Assembly (NCBI RefSeq): GCF_000430765.1
Contig: NZ_AUMQ01000037.1
Span: forward strand, 1-64,000
Source of the DNA: Peribacillus kribbensis DSM 17871
GTDB taxonomy: Bacteria > Bacillota > Bacilli > Bacillales > DSM-1321
Length of the DNA: 64,000 bases
Direction of reading: 5' to 3'
A program made the position numbers and the translations under genes. Numbering within the stretch: position 1 is the stretch's first letter; each line of letters starts with the position of its first letter. Shown in pieces: positions 33,701-41,325 of the stretch. Below the pieces are notes generated by a model, which saw nothing but the letters and a program-made list of their open reading frames with translations, ran no database searches and was not told where the DNA came from.

Positions 33701-33775
33701 GAATTGTTCCACTTCCGGAAAGCTAAAAAACAAAGGCTGCAAGACAGTCGCATAGCAGGTGCGTTAGATCAATAA
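30743..33775 (+). CDS. swrC: RND efflux permease, SwrC/YerP-like
   Basis: This 1010-residue proton-driven transporter has the AcrB layout: TM1 at the N-terminus, a large extracytoplasmic loop, TM2-6, a second loop and TM7-12. TM4 carries the proton-relay aspartates in VGRLVDDSIVVVENIYRR (about 390-408). In Bacillus the homologue SwrC exports surfactin and other amphiphiles. No adaptor or outer-membrane gene is present, as expected for a Gram-positive. The gene is monocistronic with its own terminator. The symbol is by family resemblance. Confidence 0.88.
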   Translation: MIWFTKWALRNKAALTFAVIASMIFGIFSYTTIPMELMPSVDQPYVTISVVGNGMDAVSMDEQVAQPIEKALNGVKGKQNVTAQTGNNFTQLSVTFDSDINVKEAKQQVQEKVSMVTLPNGVMKPYVVNLNTSEIPIVQLGLTFDKDIGNNEVNLVENEIMPMIKDIKGVGNVITYGGENQQVLIKVDTAKLTKAKYPLEKLYTLLQGKNASVAVGEQKLNNEATSIIVTGKLETIDEIKNIQLNSSTTLQDVADISLQSDTKSITHLNGKNFIEVVVQKDSTSNAVTLGKQVEESMKKINQDYKGRLHGTIILNLADTVLDSINSMTREVLMGALFATLIIFLFLRSFRMTLITIISIPLSLCITMILLSFFGVTLNILTLGGIAVSVGRLVDDSIVVVENIYRRKNDHELTPAFLIEAVKEVGSAITSSTLTTVAVFLPMMIVSGGLRDLISPFAITITCSLLSSLLVSLTVVPALSGRMMKKVKIKEQKTSSFYPSVLKWSLNHKWLPILVAVLVVIGSVGLFASMPKGSVDQKDSAYVSVVLQFHNGTPFSELKDGVSNMEAILTDKKAVKAHIVLAGNSQDAAQYGSLQDENQVQFMVFLKEGADSSKFVEDIRTAKEQFPGAELTADTAGLLGPNKTTLSVDVIGRNDADVKKASDIVKKKISGMDGVEKAESNDQNTKPTVTITVDSKLSNAQAIAQSVNAMIQPAVIGNLRIEGRITTVKLGALKEIQTADDLKNLQIITPNGPTALSSMAKVEENKQQGTIFSKDGHHYLQVTAQVDPDKMVDVAGKIKKQLLVWDKNNTFAKGTSAEITGSSMQSSDQLGELAKLSMLSIGIVFMILLVTLKSFRASIAILISLPLAAIGSLLGLVITHSSINISSGIGMLMLVGIVVTNAIVLVDRIRHNEERMTIREAIMEAGTVRLRPILMTALATVFAMLPLLVTHESAMSLNLVSKGLAVVVIFGLIISTLLTLIVIPTFYELFHFRKAKKQRLQDSRIAGALDQ

Positions 33776-33818
33776 CTGCCTATCGGATTAGATGAATTCT
33801 GGACTCCTTACTTCTTAA

Positions 33819-33863
33819 AAGATCGTACATATCTGAAATCTCTGGTATGTGCGATTTTTTTAT
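33819..33863 (+). terminator. Terminator after the RND gene
   Basis: GATCGTACATATC / GGTATGTGCGATT stem (G:U pairs) followed by seven T. Confidence 0.88.
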
Positions 33864-33956
33864 ATTGCTTGCTTTAAAGTGCTTAGTCTCCTTTTCTCCT
33901 TAAAAAAGATAGAACAATGACTTAATAAGCCAAATTCATACCCAAAACTTCTAAAT

Positions 33957-34009
33957 TTGATAAAATCTAAATAAATAGTATAATATAAACTACATTGATA
34001 ACGCTTACA
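33957..34009 (+). promoter_or_regulatory. fdhA promoter with downstream cre site
   Basis: TTGATA (33957-33962), 16 bases, TATAAT (33979-33984). TGATAACGCTTACA at 33996-34009 departs from the cre consensus TGWAARCGYTWNCW at one position. It sits just after the expected transcription start, a typical position for CcpA repression by roadblock. Confidence 0.7.
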
Positions 34010-34050
34010 AATGTGGCTTTACCATTACATTATGGGAGTGTGATTTTTGT

Positions 34051-35271
34051 ATGGCTGGAAATCGTGCGGTAGTCTATGTGAAACCAGGAGAGGTGGAAGT
34101 AAGCGATATAAGTTATCCGGATTTGGTTCTGCGCGACGGCCCTGGAGTGAACCCGTTGAACGTGGGCAGGAAGTGTAATCATGGTGTTATTTTAAAGGTC
34201 GTTACAACGAACATCTGTGGAAGCGACCAGCACATGGTAAGGGGAAGGACTACAGCGCCAAGCGGCTTGGTACTAGGCCATGAAATCACAGGAGAAGTCA
34301 TTGAGGTAGGAAGCGATGTCGAATTCATTAAGAAGGGGGACTTGGTTTCTGTTCCTTTTAATATTGCCTGCGGACGCTGCAGAAGCTGTAAAGAAAGGAA
34401 TACACATGTCTGTGAAAATGTGAATCCGGATCGGGCAGGTTCGGCTTATGGGTATGTAGATATGGGAGGCTGGGTTGGCGGACAGTCCGAATATGTAATG
34501 GTTCCATATGCTGATTTCCAGCTGTTGAAGTTCCCGGACAAAGATCGGGCTATGGAAAAGATCCTGGATTTGACTATGCTTTCTGATATATTTCCGACAG
34601 GCTATCATGGCGCTGTTTCCGCGGGGGTGACGACAGGATCCACGGTTTACATAGCAGGTGCCGGACCCGTTGGACTAGCAGCAGCTCATTCAGCCCAGCT
34701 TTTAGGGGCGTCTAGAGTAATAGTAGGGGATCTGATAGAAGAGCGCTTGGCCCAGGCTCGCAGCTTTGGCTGTGAAACAGTGAATTTACGGGAACATGCG
34801 AATCTTGGTGAGCAGATCGATCAGCTGCTTGGAGCACCGGAAGTGGATTGTGCGGTAGACTGTGTCGGTTTCGAAGCGCATGGCCATGGTGCAGGATCTG
34901 GTGAGGAAGCTCCAGCAGCCGTATTGAATTCCATTATGGATGTCACTAGAGCAGGCGGAAGACTTGGGATTCCCGGCCTGTATGTAACAGGAGACCCGGG
35001 AGCGGCGGACGATGATGCAAAACACGGAACCTTAAAGATCCGTTTGGGATTAGGCTGGGCGAAGGCTCATACATTTGTTACGGGGCAGACACCCGTCATG
35101 AGGTATCACAGGGAGCTGATGAATTCCATTTTGAGCGGCAGGGCGCAGATCGCCAAAGCGGTTAACGCGACTTTAATCTCATTGGATGAAGCACCAAGCG
35201 GCTATGCGGAATTTGATAACGGGGCTTCCAAAAAGTTCGTGATTGACCCTCATGGTCTGGTGAGAAGTTAA
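34051..35271 (+). CDS. fdhA: Formaldehyde dehydrogenase, glutathione-independent
   Basis: This 406-residue zinc-dependent MDR dehydrogenase oxidises formaldehyde with NAD+ without glutathione, like the Pseudomonas putida enzyme. The catalytic zinc ligand is in NICGSDQHM, and the structural zinc cysteines are in ACGRCRSCKERNTHVCEN (about 109-126). The Rossmann fold is at IAGAGPVGLAAAHSAQLLGA (about 209-228). The long insertion around VDCVGFEAHGHGAG is typical of this subgroup. It acts in formaldehyde detoxification. Monocistronic, with a promoter and cre-like site upstream. Confidence 0.92.
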   Translation: MAGNRAVVYVKPGEVEVSDISYPDLVLRDGPGVNPLNVGRKCNHGVILKVVTTNICGSDQHMVRGRTTAPSGLVLGHEITGEVIEVGSDVEFIKKGDLVSVPFNIACGRCRSCKERNTHVCENVNPDRAGSAYGYVDMGGWVGGQSEYVMVPYADFQLLKFPDKDRAMEKILDLTMLSDIFPTGYHGAVSAGVTTGSTVYIAGAGPVGLAAAHSAQLLGASRVIVGDLIEERLAQARSFGCETVNLREHANLGEQIDQLLGAPEVDCAVDCVGFEAHGHGAGSGEEAPAAVLNSIMDVTRAGGRLGIPGLYVTGDPGAADDDAKHGTLKIRLGLGWAKAHTFVTGQTPVMRYHRELMNSILSGRAQIAKAVNATLISLDEAPSGYAEFDNGASKKFVIDPHGLVRS

Positions 35272-35290
35272 TAGAATCCTATAGTAGAGG

Positions 35291-35323
35291 AAAGAAGCTG
35301 TCCTAACGGGCAGCTTCTTTTCA
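35291..35323 (+). terminator. Terminator after fdhA
   Basis: AAGAAGCTGTCC-TAAC-GGGCAGCTTCTT followed by TTTC, 20 bases after the stop. Confidence 0.88.
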
Positions 35324-35372
35324 CATTCAGGCGATGGATGAAGTAAATAAGATGGAAAAAGAATTTCTGTAC

Positions 35373-35400
35373 TTGATCATATTTATAGGAAAAGTATGAT
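35373..35400 (+). promoter_or_regulatory. Candidate promoter of the KinB-like kinase
   Basis: TTGATC (35373-35378), 16-base spacer, TATGAT (35395-35400), 40 bases before the start codon. Confidence 0.5.
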
Positions 35401-35439
35401 AAATTAAAGGTGAATGAAAGAATGTGAAAGGTACAGAAG

Positions 35440-36687
35440 ATGAGTATAATAAAAGATTTTTTACTGCAGCTGACACTTATGGCGATACCCATATTTGTTT
35501 ACTTTATATTTATTACAGAGAGGATAAAGAGTCATAGAAACAGAACGATGATCATGTCCGTTTTCTGGGGTTTATCCATCTTATTATGCATGTCTTTTCC
35601 AATTAACTTTGGGCAAAACGCCCGTTTAGATTTAAGGATTATTCCTTTATTATTTGGAACCTTATACGGCGGATTTTGGCCCGGCGTCTTTCTCGCTGGC
35701 CTTGTACTGCTTTACCGCCTGTATTTTGGAATCGGTATTGGATTTTATAATACGGCCCTTGTCTTACTGTTTTCACTGCCCGTTCTATTGCTGTATCAAA
35801 AGTCGTTTACCAGTGCAAAAAAAGATAAAAGAGTAAAGCTTGCTGCAGGTCTATCCTTTTACTACTGTGTGCTCGGTATTGCGATATTTATAGTACTAAG
35901 AGGATTTTCCTTAGAAAATCTAAGAGTACAGTCCATCCATCTTCTCTATGCTGTGGCAGGTACCTGGTTATTTATCCTGCTTTATGAAACGATCAGAGAA
36001 ATTCACCAGCTCCGTTCAGAGGTGCAGAATGCGGAGAAATTACGTGTCATCAGCGAGCTGACAAGTGTCTTTGCCCACGAAATTAGAAACCCGATGCAGG
36101 TTACCCGAGGTTTTCTTCAGCTTCTGGACACTCACGAGCTGCCTGATGATAAAAAAGAATATATTAAGATATCGATTGAGGAATTGGATCGTGCAAATGA
36201 AATTATCAATGACTTTTTATCTCTTGGAAAACCAACCCATGCACATAACGAAAGAGTCGACGTCGGATATCAGCTGGAACGTGTTGTCAATATCATCAGA
36301 AGTTTTGGCCTGACCCATAATGTTCACATTAAATCTGATATACTTGAGAACTGCTGGACTTATGCGAATCCGCAAAAATTGAATCAGAGCTTCATCAATA
36401 TTTTAAAAAATGCGATTGAATCTATGCCGAATGGCGGCTTGGTCTGGGTCGGCTGTTCGTTCACTGAAGAGAATATAAAGATTACCATTAAGGACCAGGG
36501 AATCGGCATGACAAAAAAACAGTTGGACCGGCTGGGTTCTCCGTTTTATTCCTTAAAGGAAAAGGGAACAGGATTAGGGATGATGGTGAGCTATCAAATC
36601 ATCCATTCCTTCAAAGGAGAAATGAAAGTGAACAGTGAAAAAGGGATTGGGACAGAATTTATTATTCTTTTGCCGCGAATTTTATAA
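35440..36687 (+). CDS. Membrane sensor histidine kinase, KinB-like
   Basis: This 415-residue kinase has six hydrophobic segments in its first 190 residues, of the 5TMR-LYT sensor type. A HisKA domain follows with the phospho-histidine in SVFAHEIRNPMQVTRGFLQL, then an ATPase domain with NILKNAIESMP (N box), DQGIGM (G1) and GTGLGMMVS (G2). The layout and sequence resemble sporulation kinase KinB, which feeds phosphate to Spo0F. No response regulator is adjacent, as expected for an orphan phosphorelay kinase. A direct role in sporulation is inferred. Confidence 0.88.
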   Translation: MSIIKDFLLQLTLMAIPIFVYFIFITERIKSHRNRTMIMSVFWGLSILLCMSFPINFGQNARLDLRIIPLLFGTLYGGFWPGVFLAGLVLLYRLYFGIGIGFYNTALVLLFSLPVLLLYQKSFTSAKKDKRVKLAAGLSFYYCVLGIAIFIVLRGFSLENLRVQSIHLLYAVAGTWLFILLYETIREIHQLRSEVQNAEKLRVISELTSVFAHEIRNPMQVTRGFLQLLDTHELPDDKKEYIKISIEELDRANEIINDFLSLGKPTHAHNERVDVGYQLERVVNIIRSFGLTHNVHIKSDILENCWTYANPQKLNQSFINILKNAIESMPNGGLVWVGCSFTEENIKITIKDQGIGMTKKQLDRLGSPFYSLKEKGTGLGMMVSYQIIHSFKGEMKVNSEKGIGTEFIILLPRIL

Positions 36688-36783
36688 TTCTTAGAGAGTT
36701 TGGGCTGCTTTGGCAGTCTTTTTTTATTTTCATAGATTTTAGTATAAGAGGTTACTTGACGTTAGCTATTAAAAAAGAAAAGG

Positions 36784-36835
36784 TTGACAATGAGAGAAAA
36801 TATATGGTAAATTTATCTCGAAATAGAGATAAATT
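36784..36835 (+). promoter_or_regulatory. yceI promoter and MhqR-like operator
   Basis: -35 TTGACA (36784-36789) and an extended -10 TGGTAAATT (TG at 36805). A perfect palindrome, AATTTATCTC-N6-GAGATAAATT (36810-36835), overlaps the -10 and start point. Its core TATCTC-N6-GAGATA equals, as I recall it, the box of MhqR, the MarR-type repressor of quinone-detoxification genes in B. subtilis. A homologous repressor elsewhere in the genome probably controls yceI. Confidence 0.75.
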
Positions 36836-36903
36836 ATTTCAAGGTTAATAGGGGTCGTTGATTTAATTCATTGAAATTACGAGCAAAATGGGAGGAATTT
36901 TAA

Positions 36904-37431
36904 ATGGCAAAGTGGAATGTAGATTCATCACATTCATCAGTAGGATTCGAAGTGAAACACATGATGGTATCAAAAGTTAAAGGTACATTTGGTTCTTATA
37001 CGGCAGAAGTTGAAGCAGCAGATCTAACCGATCTGACTACAGCTGCCATCTCATTCAAAATTGATGTGGCAAGCATTGATACCCGCAGTGAAGACCGGGA
37101 CAACCATCTGAAATCAGCAGATTTCTTTGATGCAGAGAATAACCCGACAATCGATTTTACTTCTACAAGCATCACAAAAGATGGCGATGATTACAAAGTA
37201 ACGGGTGACTTAACCATCAAGGGTGTCACAAAGCCAGCTGCATTTGATGTTGAATTTGGAGGAAAAGGAACCAACCCTTGGGGTGTAGAAGTGTACGGTT
37301 TTGAAGTGAAAGGAAAAATCAATCGTGAAGATTTCGGCCTCACATGGAATGCAGCACTGGAAACGGGCGGCGTGCTAGTAGGCAAAGACATCAAGATCGA
37401 GCTTGATTTAGAAGTGAATCCTGCAGCATAA
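36904..37431 (+). CDS. YceI family protein
   Basis: This 175-residue soluble protein of the YceI (lipocalin-like, polyisoprenoid-binding) family begins WNVDSSHSSVGFEVKHMMVSKVKG. Its conserved segments include DTRSEDRDNHLKSADFFD and GDLTIKGVTKPAAF, and it ends with GLTWNAALETGGVLVGKDIKIELDLE. It lacks a signal peptide, so it is cytoplasmic here. Family members bind long isoprenoid or amide lipids, and the role in Firmicutes is unclear. The quinone-repressor-type operator points to a link with quinone or redox stress. GGGAGGA precedes the ATG. Confidence 0.92.
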   Translation: MAKWNVDSSHSSVGFEVKHMMVSKVKGTFGSYTAEVEAADLTDLTTAAISFKIDVASIDTRSEDRDNHLKSADFFDAENNPTIDFTSTSITKDGDDYKVTGDLTIKGVTKPAAFDVEFGGKGTNPWGVEVYGFEVKGKINREDFGLTWNAALETGGVLVGKDIKIELDLEVNPAA

Positions 37432-37450
37432 TGCAGGTTTGAACATCCAT

Positions 37451-37489
37451 AAAAATGGCCACTCCTATACGATAAGGAGTGGCTTTTTG
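37451..37489. terminator. Terminator between yceI and the MDR gene
   Basis: GCCACTCCT / AGGAGTGGC stem (37458-37483) flanked by A run and T run. It serves both convergent genes. Confidence 0.9.
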
Positions 37490-37497
37490 CTGTGATT

Positions 37498-38526
37498 TTA
37501 CATAAACCCTTCTAAAACAATCTTGCCTATCGTTTTATTACTCTCCAATAGCTTGTGTGCTTCCCGAAGATTTTCTGCCGAGACGGGACCGAGCACGTTG
37601 GTAAGCGTGGTTCTTAATTTTTGGTTATCGACAGCCTCGGCAATTCTATTAAGGAGAAGATGCTGCTCGATTATATCTTCTGTTTCAAAAAGGGAACGCG
37701 TAAACATGAATTCCCATACAAAGGTGACGCTCTTTCGCTTAAGCAGTGTAAGGTCGAGCGGAGTGGAAGGATCATCAATGGCACACACCGCTCCCTGGGG
37801 AGAAATCACTTCGCTGATTCCTGTCCAGTGCTTCTCCAAAGCATTCAGGCAGAAGATATATGGAACCGAATGAATCCCGAGTTCTTCCAGCTGTGGAAGA
37901 AGCGATTCATGATGATTAATGGTATAGTCTGCCCCCAAGGATGTGACCCAGTCAACAGTTTCCTTACGGGATGCAGTCCCGATGACCGTGAGCCCAGCTT
38001 CTTTTGCAAGCTGGACCGCAATGGATCCCACTCCGCCGGCTGCCCCAATGATCAGCAGAGCCTTTCCTTTATTATCATCGGGATTTTGGGAGACCTGCAT
38101 TCGAGTGAACAATGCCTCCCAGGCTGTGATAGAGGTCAAAGGGAGCGCTGCTGCTTCCGCAAAATTCAGCGAAGCCGGCTTACGCCCAACAATTCGTTCA
38201 TCGACCAGATGGTATTCACTGTTTGTACCCTGACGTGCAATGCTGCCGGCATAAAAGACTTCATCTCCCGGCTGGAACAGGGTGCAGTCCGGCCCTGTCT
38301 CTTCCACCACCCCGGCTGCGTCCCAGCCTAAGATTTTTGGGGTATCCTCCGCTCCATCTTTAGGAGATCGAACCTTCGTGTCGACAGGGTTGACTGATAT
38401 CGCCTTGATTTTCACAAGCAGGTCGCGCCCCGCAGCTTGCGGCTTTTCTACCGTTATATCTTCCAGGCTTTTAGGGTCCTCGATAGGAAGGTAATGGGTC
38501 AGTCCTACTGCCTTCATGGTCGTCAT
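37498..38526 (-). CDS. Zinc-type alcohol dehydrogenase-like / quinone oxidoreductase
   Basis: This 342-residue member of the MDR superfamily belongs to the staphylococcal zinc-type alcohol dehydrogenase-like (ZADH) group. It lacks the zinc-binding cysteines, so it is likely an NADPH:quinone or enone reductase. The GroES-like N-terminal domain includes AISVNPVDTKVRSP, and the Rossmann fold contains LLIIGAAGGVGSIAVQLAKEAG (about 150-170). ATG 38526 is used; an in-frame ATG at 38538 lies too close to AAAGGA. It is convergent with yceI. No conserved partner is visible. Confidence 0.88.
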   Translation of the reverse strand: MTTMKAVGLTHYLPIEDPKSLEDITVEKPQAAGRDLLVKIKAISVNPVDTKVRSPKDGAEDTPKILGWDAAGVVEETGPDCTLFQPGDEVFYAGSIARQGTNSEYHLVDERIVGRKPASLNFAEAAALPLTSITAWEALFTRMQVSQNPDDNKGKALLIIGAAGGVGSIAVQLAKEAGLTVIGTASRKETVDWVTSLGADYTINHHESLLPQLEELGIHSVPYIFCLNALEKHWTGISEVISPQGAVCAIDDPSTPLDLTLLKRKSVTFVWEFMFTRSLFETEDIIEQHLLLNRIAEAVDNQKLRTTLTNVLGPVSAENLREAHKLLESNKTIGKIVLEGFM

Positions 38527-38665
38527 GTATAACCACATCCTTTCTTTTTTATCAGTATAGCCTCTGCGGGAAGTAAATTGAAATATTCAGATCGGCTATT
38601 ATCTATTTTTTTGAATGAGAAAAGCCAGGCTGTATATCTTATACCTAAACGGAGGTGTATAGGAA

Positions 38666-39409
38666 ATGAAGAAATGGCTGATAGTCACTCTATTTGTCTT
38701 AATGGGCCTCCAAGGCAAGGCCCTGGCTGCCGGACAGCAGAGCGAACGGCAGACTCCTGAAGAAATCCAGCCTGTACAGAAAACAGCTTATTTAACTTTT
38801 GATGATGGACCTTCTCTAAACACAATGCCAATTTTGGATGTGCTGGATCACTATGGTGTAAAAGCCACATTCTTTGTGATAGGCAATGAAGAAGGCTATG
38901 CTGCAAGAGCCTATAGAGAAATGGTGTCCAGGGGACATGCTATTGCTCTCCATACTTACTCACATGACTATGATGTAGCGTATGGATCCGTACAGAGTTA
39001 TTTTTCTGATATGGAGCGGCTGGAGAGCCTCTTGCAAAAATACGGGGTACGGACAAACCTCGTCCGTTTCCCGGGCGGTTCAAAAAACAGGGCCGTCCTT
39101 TATGGCCATAAGAAGGAAGTATTGAACGGCATAAAAACGGAGCTTGCAAAAAAAGGATACACCTATGTGGATTGGAATATCGATTCAACGGATGGCTATA
39201 GTCCTTCAATCAGTAAGTACACCATTGTGTCTAACGTTTTAAAAGGTGCAAAGGACCTGGAGCAGTCTGTCATCCTTCTTCACGATATTAATAGTATGGA
39301 TAATACAGTCCGGGCACTGCCGGAAATCATTACCGGCCTGAAGGAACAGGGATATGAATTCGATGTTTTAAATGATTATACTGCGAAAAAGGTGCAATTT
39401 GGACAATGA
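38666..39409 (+). CDS. Polysaccharide deacetylase (NodB domain), secreted
   Basis: This 247-residue protein has a clear signal peptide (MKKWLIVTLFVLMGLQGKALA, cut near 22) followed by a NodB homology domain. Catalytic motifs are TFDDGPS (about 49), HTYSHDY with the metal-binding histidines (about 97-103) and RFPGGS (about 134), with late motifs DWNID and ILLHDI. It probably N-deacetylates peptidoglycan GlcNAc or MurNAc outside the cell, giving lysozyme resistance or wall remodelling. CGGAGGTG precedes the ATG. It is monocistronic. Confidence 0.92.
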   Translation: MKKWLIVTLFVLMGLQGKALAAGQQSERQTPEEIQPVQKTAYLTFDDGPSLNTMPILDVLDHYGVKATFFVIGNEEGYAARAYREMVSRGHAIALHTYSHDYDVAYGSVQSYFSDMERLESLLQKYGVRTNLVRFPGGSKNRAVLYGHKKEVLNGIKTELAKKGYTYVDWNIDSTDGYSPSISKYTIVSNVLKGAKDLEQSVILLHDINSMDNTVRALPEIITGLKEQGYEFDVLNDYTAKKVQFGQ

Positions 39410-39418
39410 ATGGAATGG

Positions 39419-39450
39419 AGGTTTTCCAATTTGGAAAGCCTTTTTCTTTT
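39419..39450 (+). terminator. Terminator after the deacetylase gene
   Basis: AGGTTTTCC / GGAAAGCCT stem (G:U pair) followed by TTTTCTTTT. Confidence 0.85.
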
Positions 39451-39571
39451 TAATTCATGAGGCTTATTCCATCCTTTCAAGCAGTCTTTTGTAATAAGGC
39501 TTAAGAATATTAATACATATAATTAGTATGAGGTTATACAGGGCCGAAAGTATCAGAAAAGAGGGTTATTT

Positions 39572-39609
39572 TGTCATAATTTGACAAGATGGGAAATCCA
39601 GCGTATAAT
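39572..39609 (+). promoter_or_regulatory. Promoter of glnQHMP with overlapping inverted repeat
   Basis: A consensus promoter: TTGACA (39581-39586), 17 bases, TATAAT (39604-39609). TGTCA-N5-TGACA (39572-39586) overlaps the -35. It resembles GlnR/TnrA half-sites, but the spacing is shorter than their TGTNAN7TNACA, so nitrogen control is only a suggestion. Confidence 0.8.
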
Positions 39610-39678
39610 TTATTTAATTCTGAAATTTTAGATAAAGGAAGTTTGCTATATACATAGGTTTTGATCAGGAGGTCAAGG

Positions 39679-40407
39679 ATGATTGAATTTAGCAAGGTGA
39701 ATAAGTTCTATGGGGACTTTCATGTCTTAAAAGATATTAATCTCACCATTAATAAAGGTGAGGTTGTGGTTGTGATAGGACCATCAGGATCAGGGAAGAG
39801 TACTTTGCTTCGCTGCATCAATCGGCTTGAAACCATATCCGATGGGGGACTTACGGTAAACGGAGTATCCGTAGGAGACAAAAAAACCAATATTAATACT
39901 CTAAGACGGAATATCGGAATGGTTTTCCAGCATTTTCATTTATATCCCCATAAAACAGTACTCCAGAATATTACGCTGGCGCCTATGAAGGTACTGGGAC
40001 AATCCCAGAAAGAAGCGGAAGAAACCGCAAGGCATTATCTTGACAAGGTAGGGATTCTGGAAAAGGCTGGCTCCTATCCTTCACAGCTTTCCGGAGGCCA
40101 GCAGCAGCGTGTGGCCATTGCCCGGGGACTGGCAATGAAACCGGAAGTCATGCTTTTTGATGAACCAACGTCTGCGCTGGATCCTGAGATGATCGGTGAG
40201 GTGCTGGATGTTATGAAAGCACTGGCAAGAGAAGGCATGACTATGGTCGTCGTGACCCACGAAATGGGCTTTGCCCGTGAGGTTGCGGATCGAATTGTGT
40301 TTATGGATGAAGGGCGTGTCCTGGAAGAAGCAGTTCCGGCTGATTTTTACGAGAATCCCCGTGAAGAACGGGCTCGTTTATTTCTCAGCCGTATACTAAA
40401 TCATTAA
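39679..40407 (+). CDS. glnQ: Amino acid (glutamine) ABC transporter ATPase
   Basis: This 242-residue ATPase of a polar amino acid importer has Walker [12 protein letters not shown] (about 34-44), signature [17 protein letters not shown], Walker [15 protein letters not shown] and the H-loop VVTHEMGFA. The start at ATG 39679 follows AGGAGG by six bases; an upstream TTG at 39661 is not needed. First gene of glnQ-glnH-glnM-glnP, the same order as in B. subtilis. It acts at the inner face of the membrane. Confidence 0.95.
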   Translation: MIEFSKVNKFYGDFHVLKDINLTINKGEVVVVIGPSGSGKSTLLRCINRLETISDGGLTVNGVSVGDKKTNINTLRRNIGMVFQHFHLYPHKTVLQNITLAPMKVLGQSQKEAEETARHYLDKVGILEKAGSYPSQLSGGQQQRVAIARGLAMKPEVMLFDEPTSALDPEMIGEVLDVMKALAREGMTMVVVTHEMGFAREVADRIVFMDEGRVLEEAVPADFYENPREERARLFLSRILNH

Positions 40408-40422
40408 TCAGGGGGTAGAAAC

Positions 40423-41241
40423 ATGTTTAAAAAGAAGAAGCTATTCACTATGGCCATCGTTACATCTATGGCTGCACTTATGCTGGCAGGATGCGGAAGC
40501 AGCAAAAGCAATGGTTCAGAAGGCTCCAGCAAGGATGTTCTTGCTAAGATCAAGGACGATAAGAAAATTGTCTTTGGTGTAAAGTACGATACCCGCTTAT
40601 TTGGATTAAAAAATCCGTCATCAGGGGAAGTGGAAGGATTTGATATCGACTTGTCCAAGGCTCTTGCTAAAGAGATGTTTGGATCCGATGTAAAGCCTGA
40701 ATATAAAGAGGTGACCTCCAAAACTCGGGTTGGCCTTTTGAACAATGGAAAGGTCGATGCGGTGGTCGCAACAATGACCATTAATGAAGAACGTAAGAAA
40801 GAAGTCGATTTTACAGACGTATACTTTGATGCCGGCCAATCTTTGCTGGTCAAAAAAGGCAGCAAAATCACAGGACTGAAAGACCTGAAAAAAGGCACGA
40901 AGGTCCTTGCGGTTAAAGGGTCTACATCCGCTGTCAATATCCGTGAAAAAGCGCCGGATACCCAGGTTCTGGAATTCGAGAACTATGCGGAAGCCTTCAC
41001 TGCTTTAAAATCCGGTAAAGGGGATGCTTTGACCACTGATGATGCCATCCTTTATGGAATGGCCGAAGAAGATCCATCTTATCATCTGGTCGGCGGAACA
41101 TTCACAGAAGAGCCATACGGCATAGCGGTTAAAAAAGGAAATAAAAAGCTTGTAGATGCACTGAACAAAGCTTTGAAGAGCCTGAAGGATTCAGGGGAAT
41201 ATGATCAAATCAAGAGCAAGTGGATCAAAGAAAATCAATAA
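40423..41241 (+). CDS. glnH: Glutamine ABC transporter substrate-binding lipoprotein
   Basis: This 272-residue lipoprotein has a signal peptide with the lipobox LAGC (Cys24) and an SBP family 3 fold (KIVFGVKYDTRLFG..., GFDIDLSKALAKEMFG, LLNNGKVDAVVATMTI). It is anchored outside the membrane and delivers glutamine or glutamate to GlnM/GlnP. It follows glnQ by 15 bases with a good ribosome binding site (AGGGGG). A strong hairpin follows and may raise its expression relative to the permeases. Confidence 0.94.
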   Translation: MFKKKKLFTMAIVTSMAALMLAGCGSSKSNGSEGSSKDVLAKIKDDKKIVFGVKYDTRLFGLKNPSSGEVEGFDIDLSKALAKEMFGSDVKPEYKEVTSKTRVGLLNNGKVDAVVATMTINEERKKEVDFTDVYFDAGQSLLVKKGSKITGLKDLKKGTKVLAVKGSTSAVNIREKAPDTQVLEFENYAEAFTALKSGKGDALTTDDAILYGMAEEDPSYHLVGGTFTEEPYGIAVKKGNKKLVDALNKALKSLKDSGEYDQIKSKWIKENQ

Positions 41242-41261
41242 AAACTATTAGCACTCTTGTC

Positions 41262-41303
41262 AGGATGGGCAGCGGTCCAAGGCTTTGGGACCAGCTCATC
41301 CTG
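41262..41303 (+). other. Intercistronic hairpin between glnH and glnM
   Basis: CAGGATGGGC-AGC-GGTCC pairs with GGACC-AGC-TCATCCTG around a short loop. There is no T run, so it is probably an mRNA-stabilising or processing element protecting the glnH part rather than a terminator. Confidence 0.65.
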
Positions 41304-41325
41304 ATTGATTAGGAGGAGATCATTT

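Noticed and set aside
37621-38331. 236-codon frame on the plus strand opposite the MDR gene
   Set aside because: Antisense shadow of a clear MDR dehydrogenase gene; no domain and no ribosome binding site.
39572-39586. GlnR/TnrA box upstream of glnQ
   Set aside because: The TGTCA-N5-TGACA repeat has five rather than seven central bases, so it is reported only as an inverted repeat and not named as a TnrA site.
40404-40937. 177-codon minus-strand frame over glnH
   Set aside because: Antisense of a lipoprotein gene with signal peptide and lipobox; no independent support.
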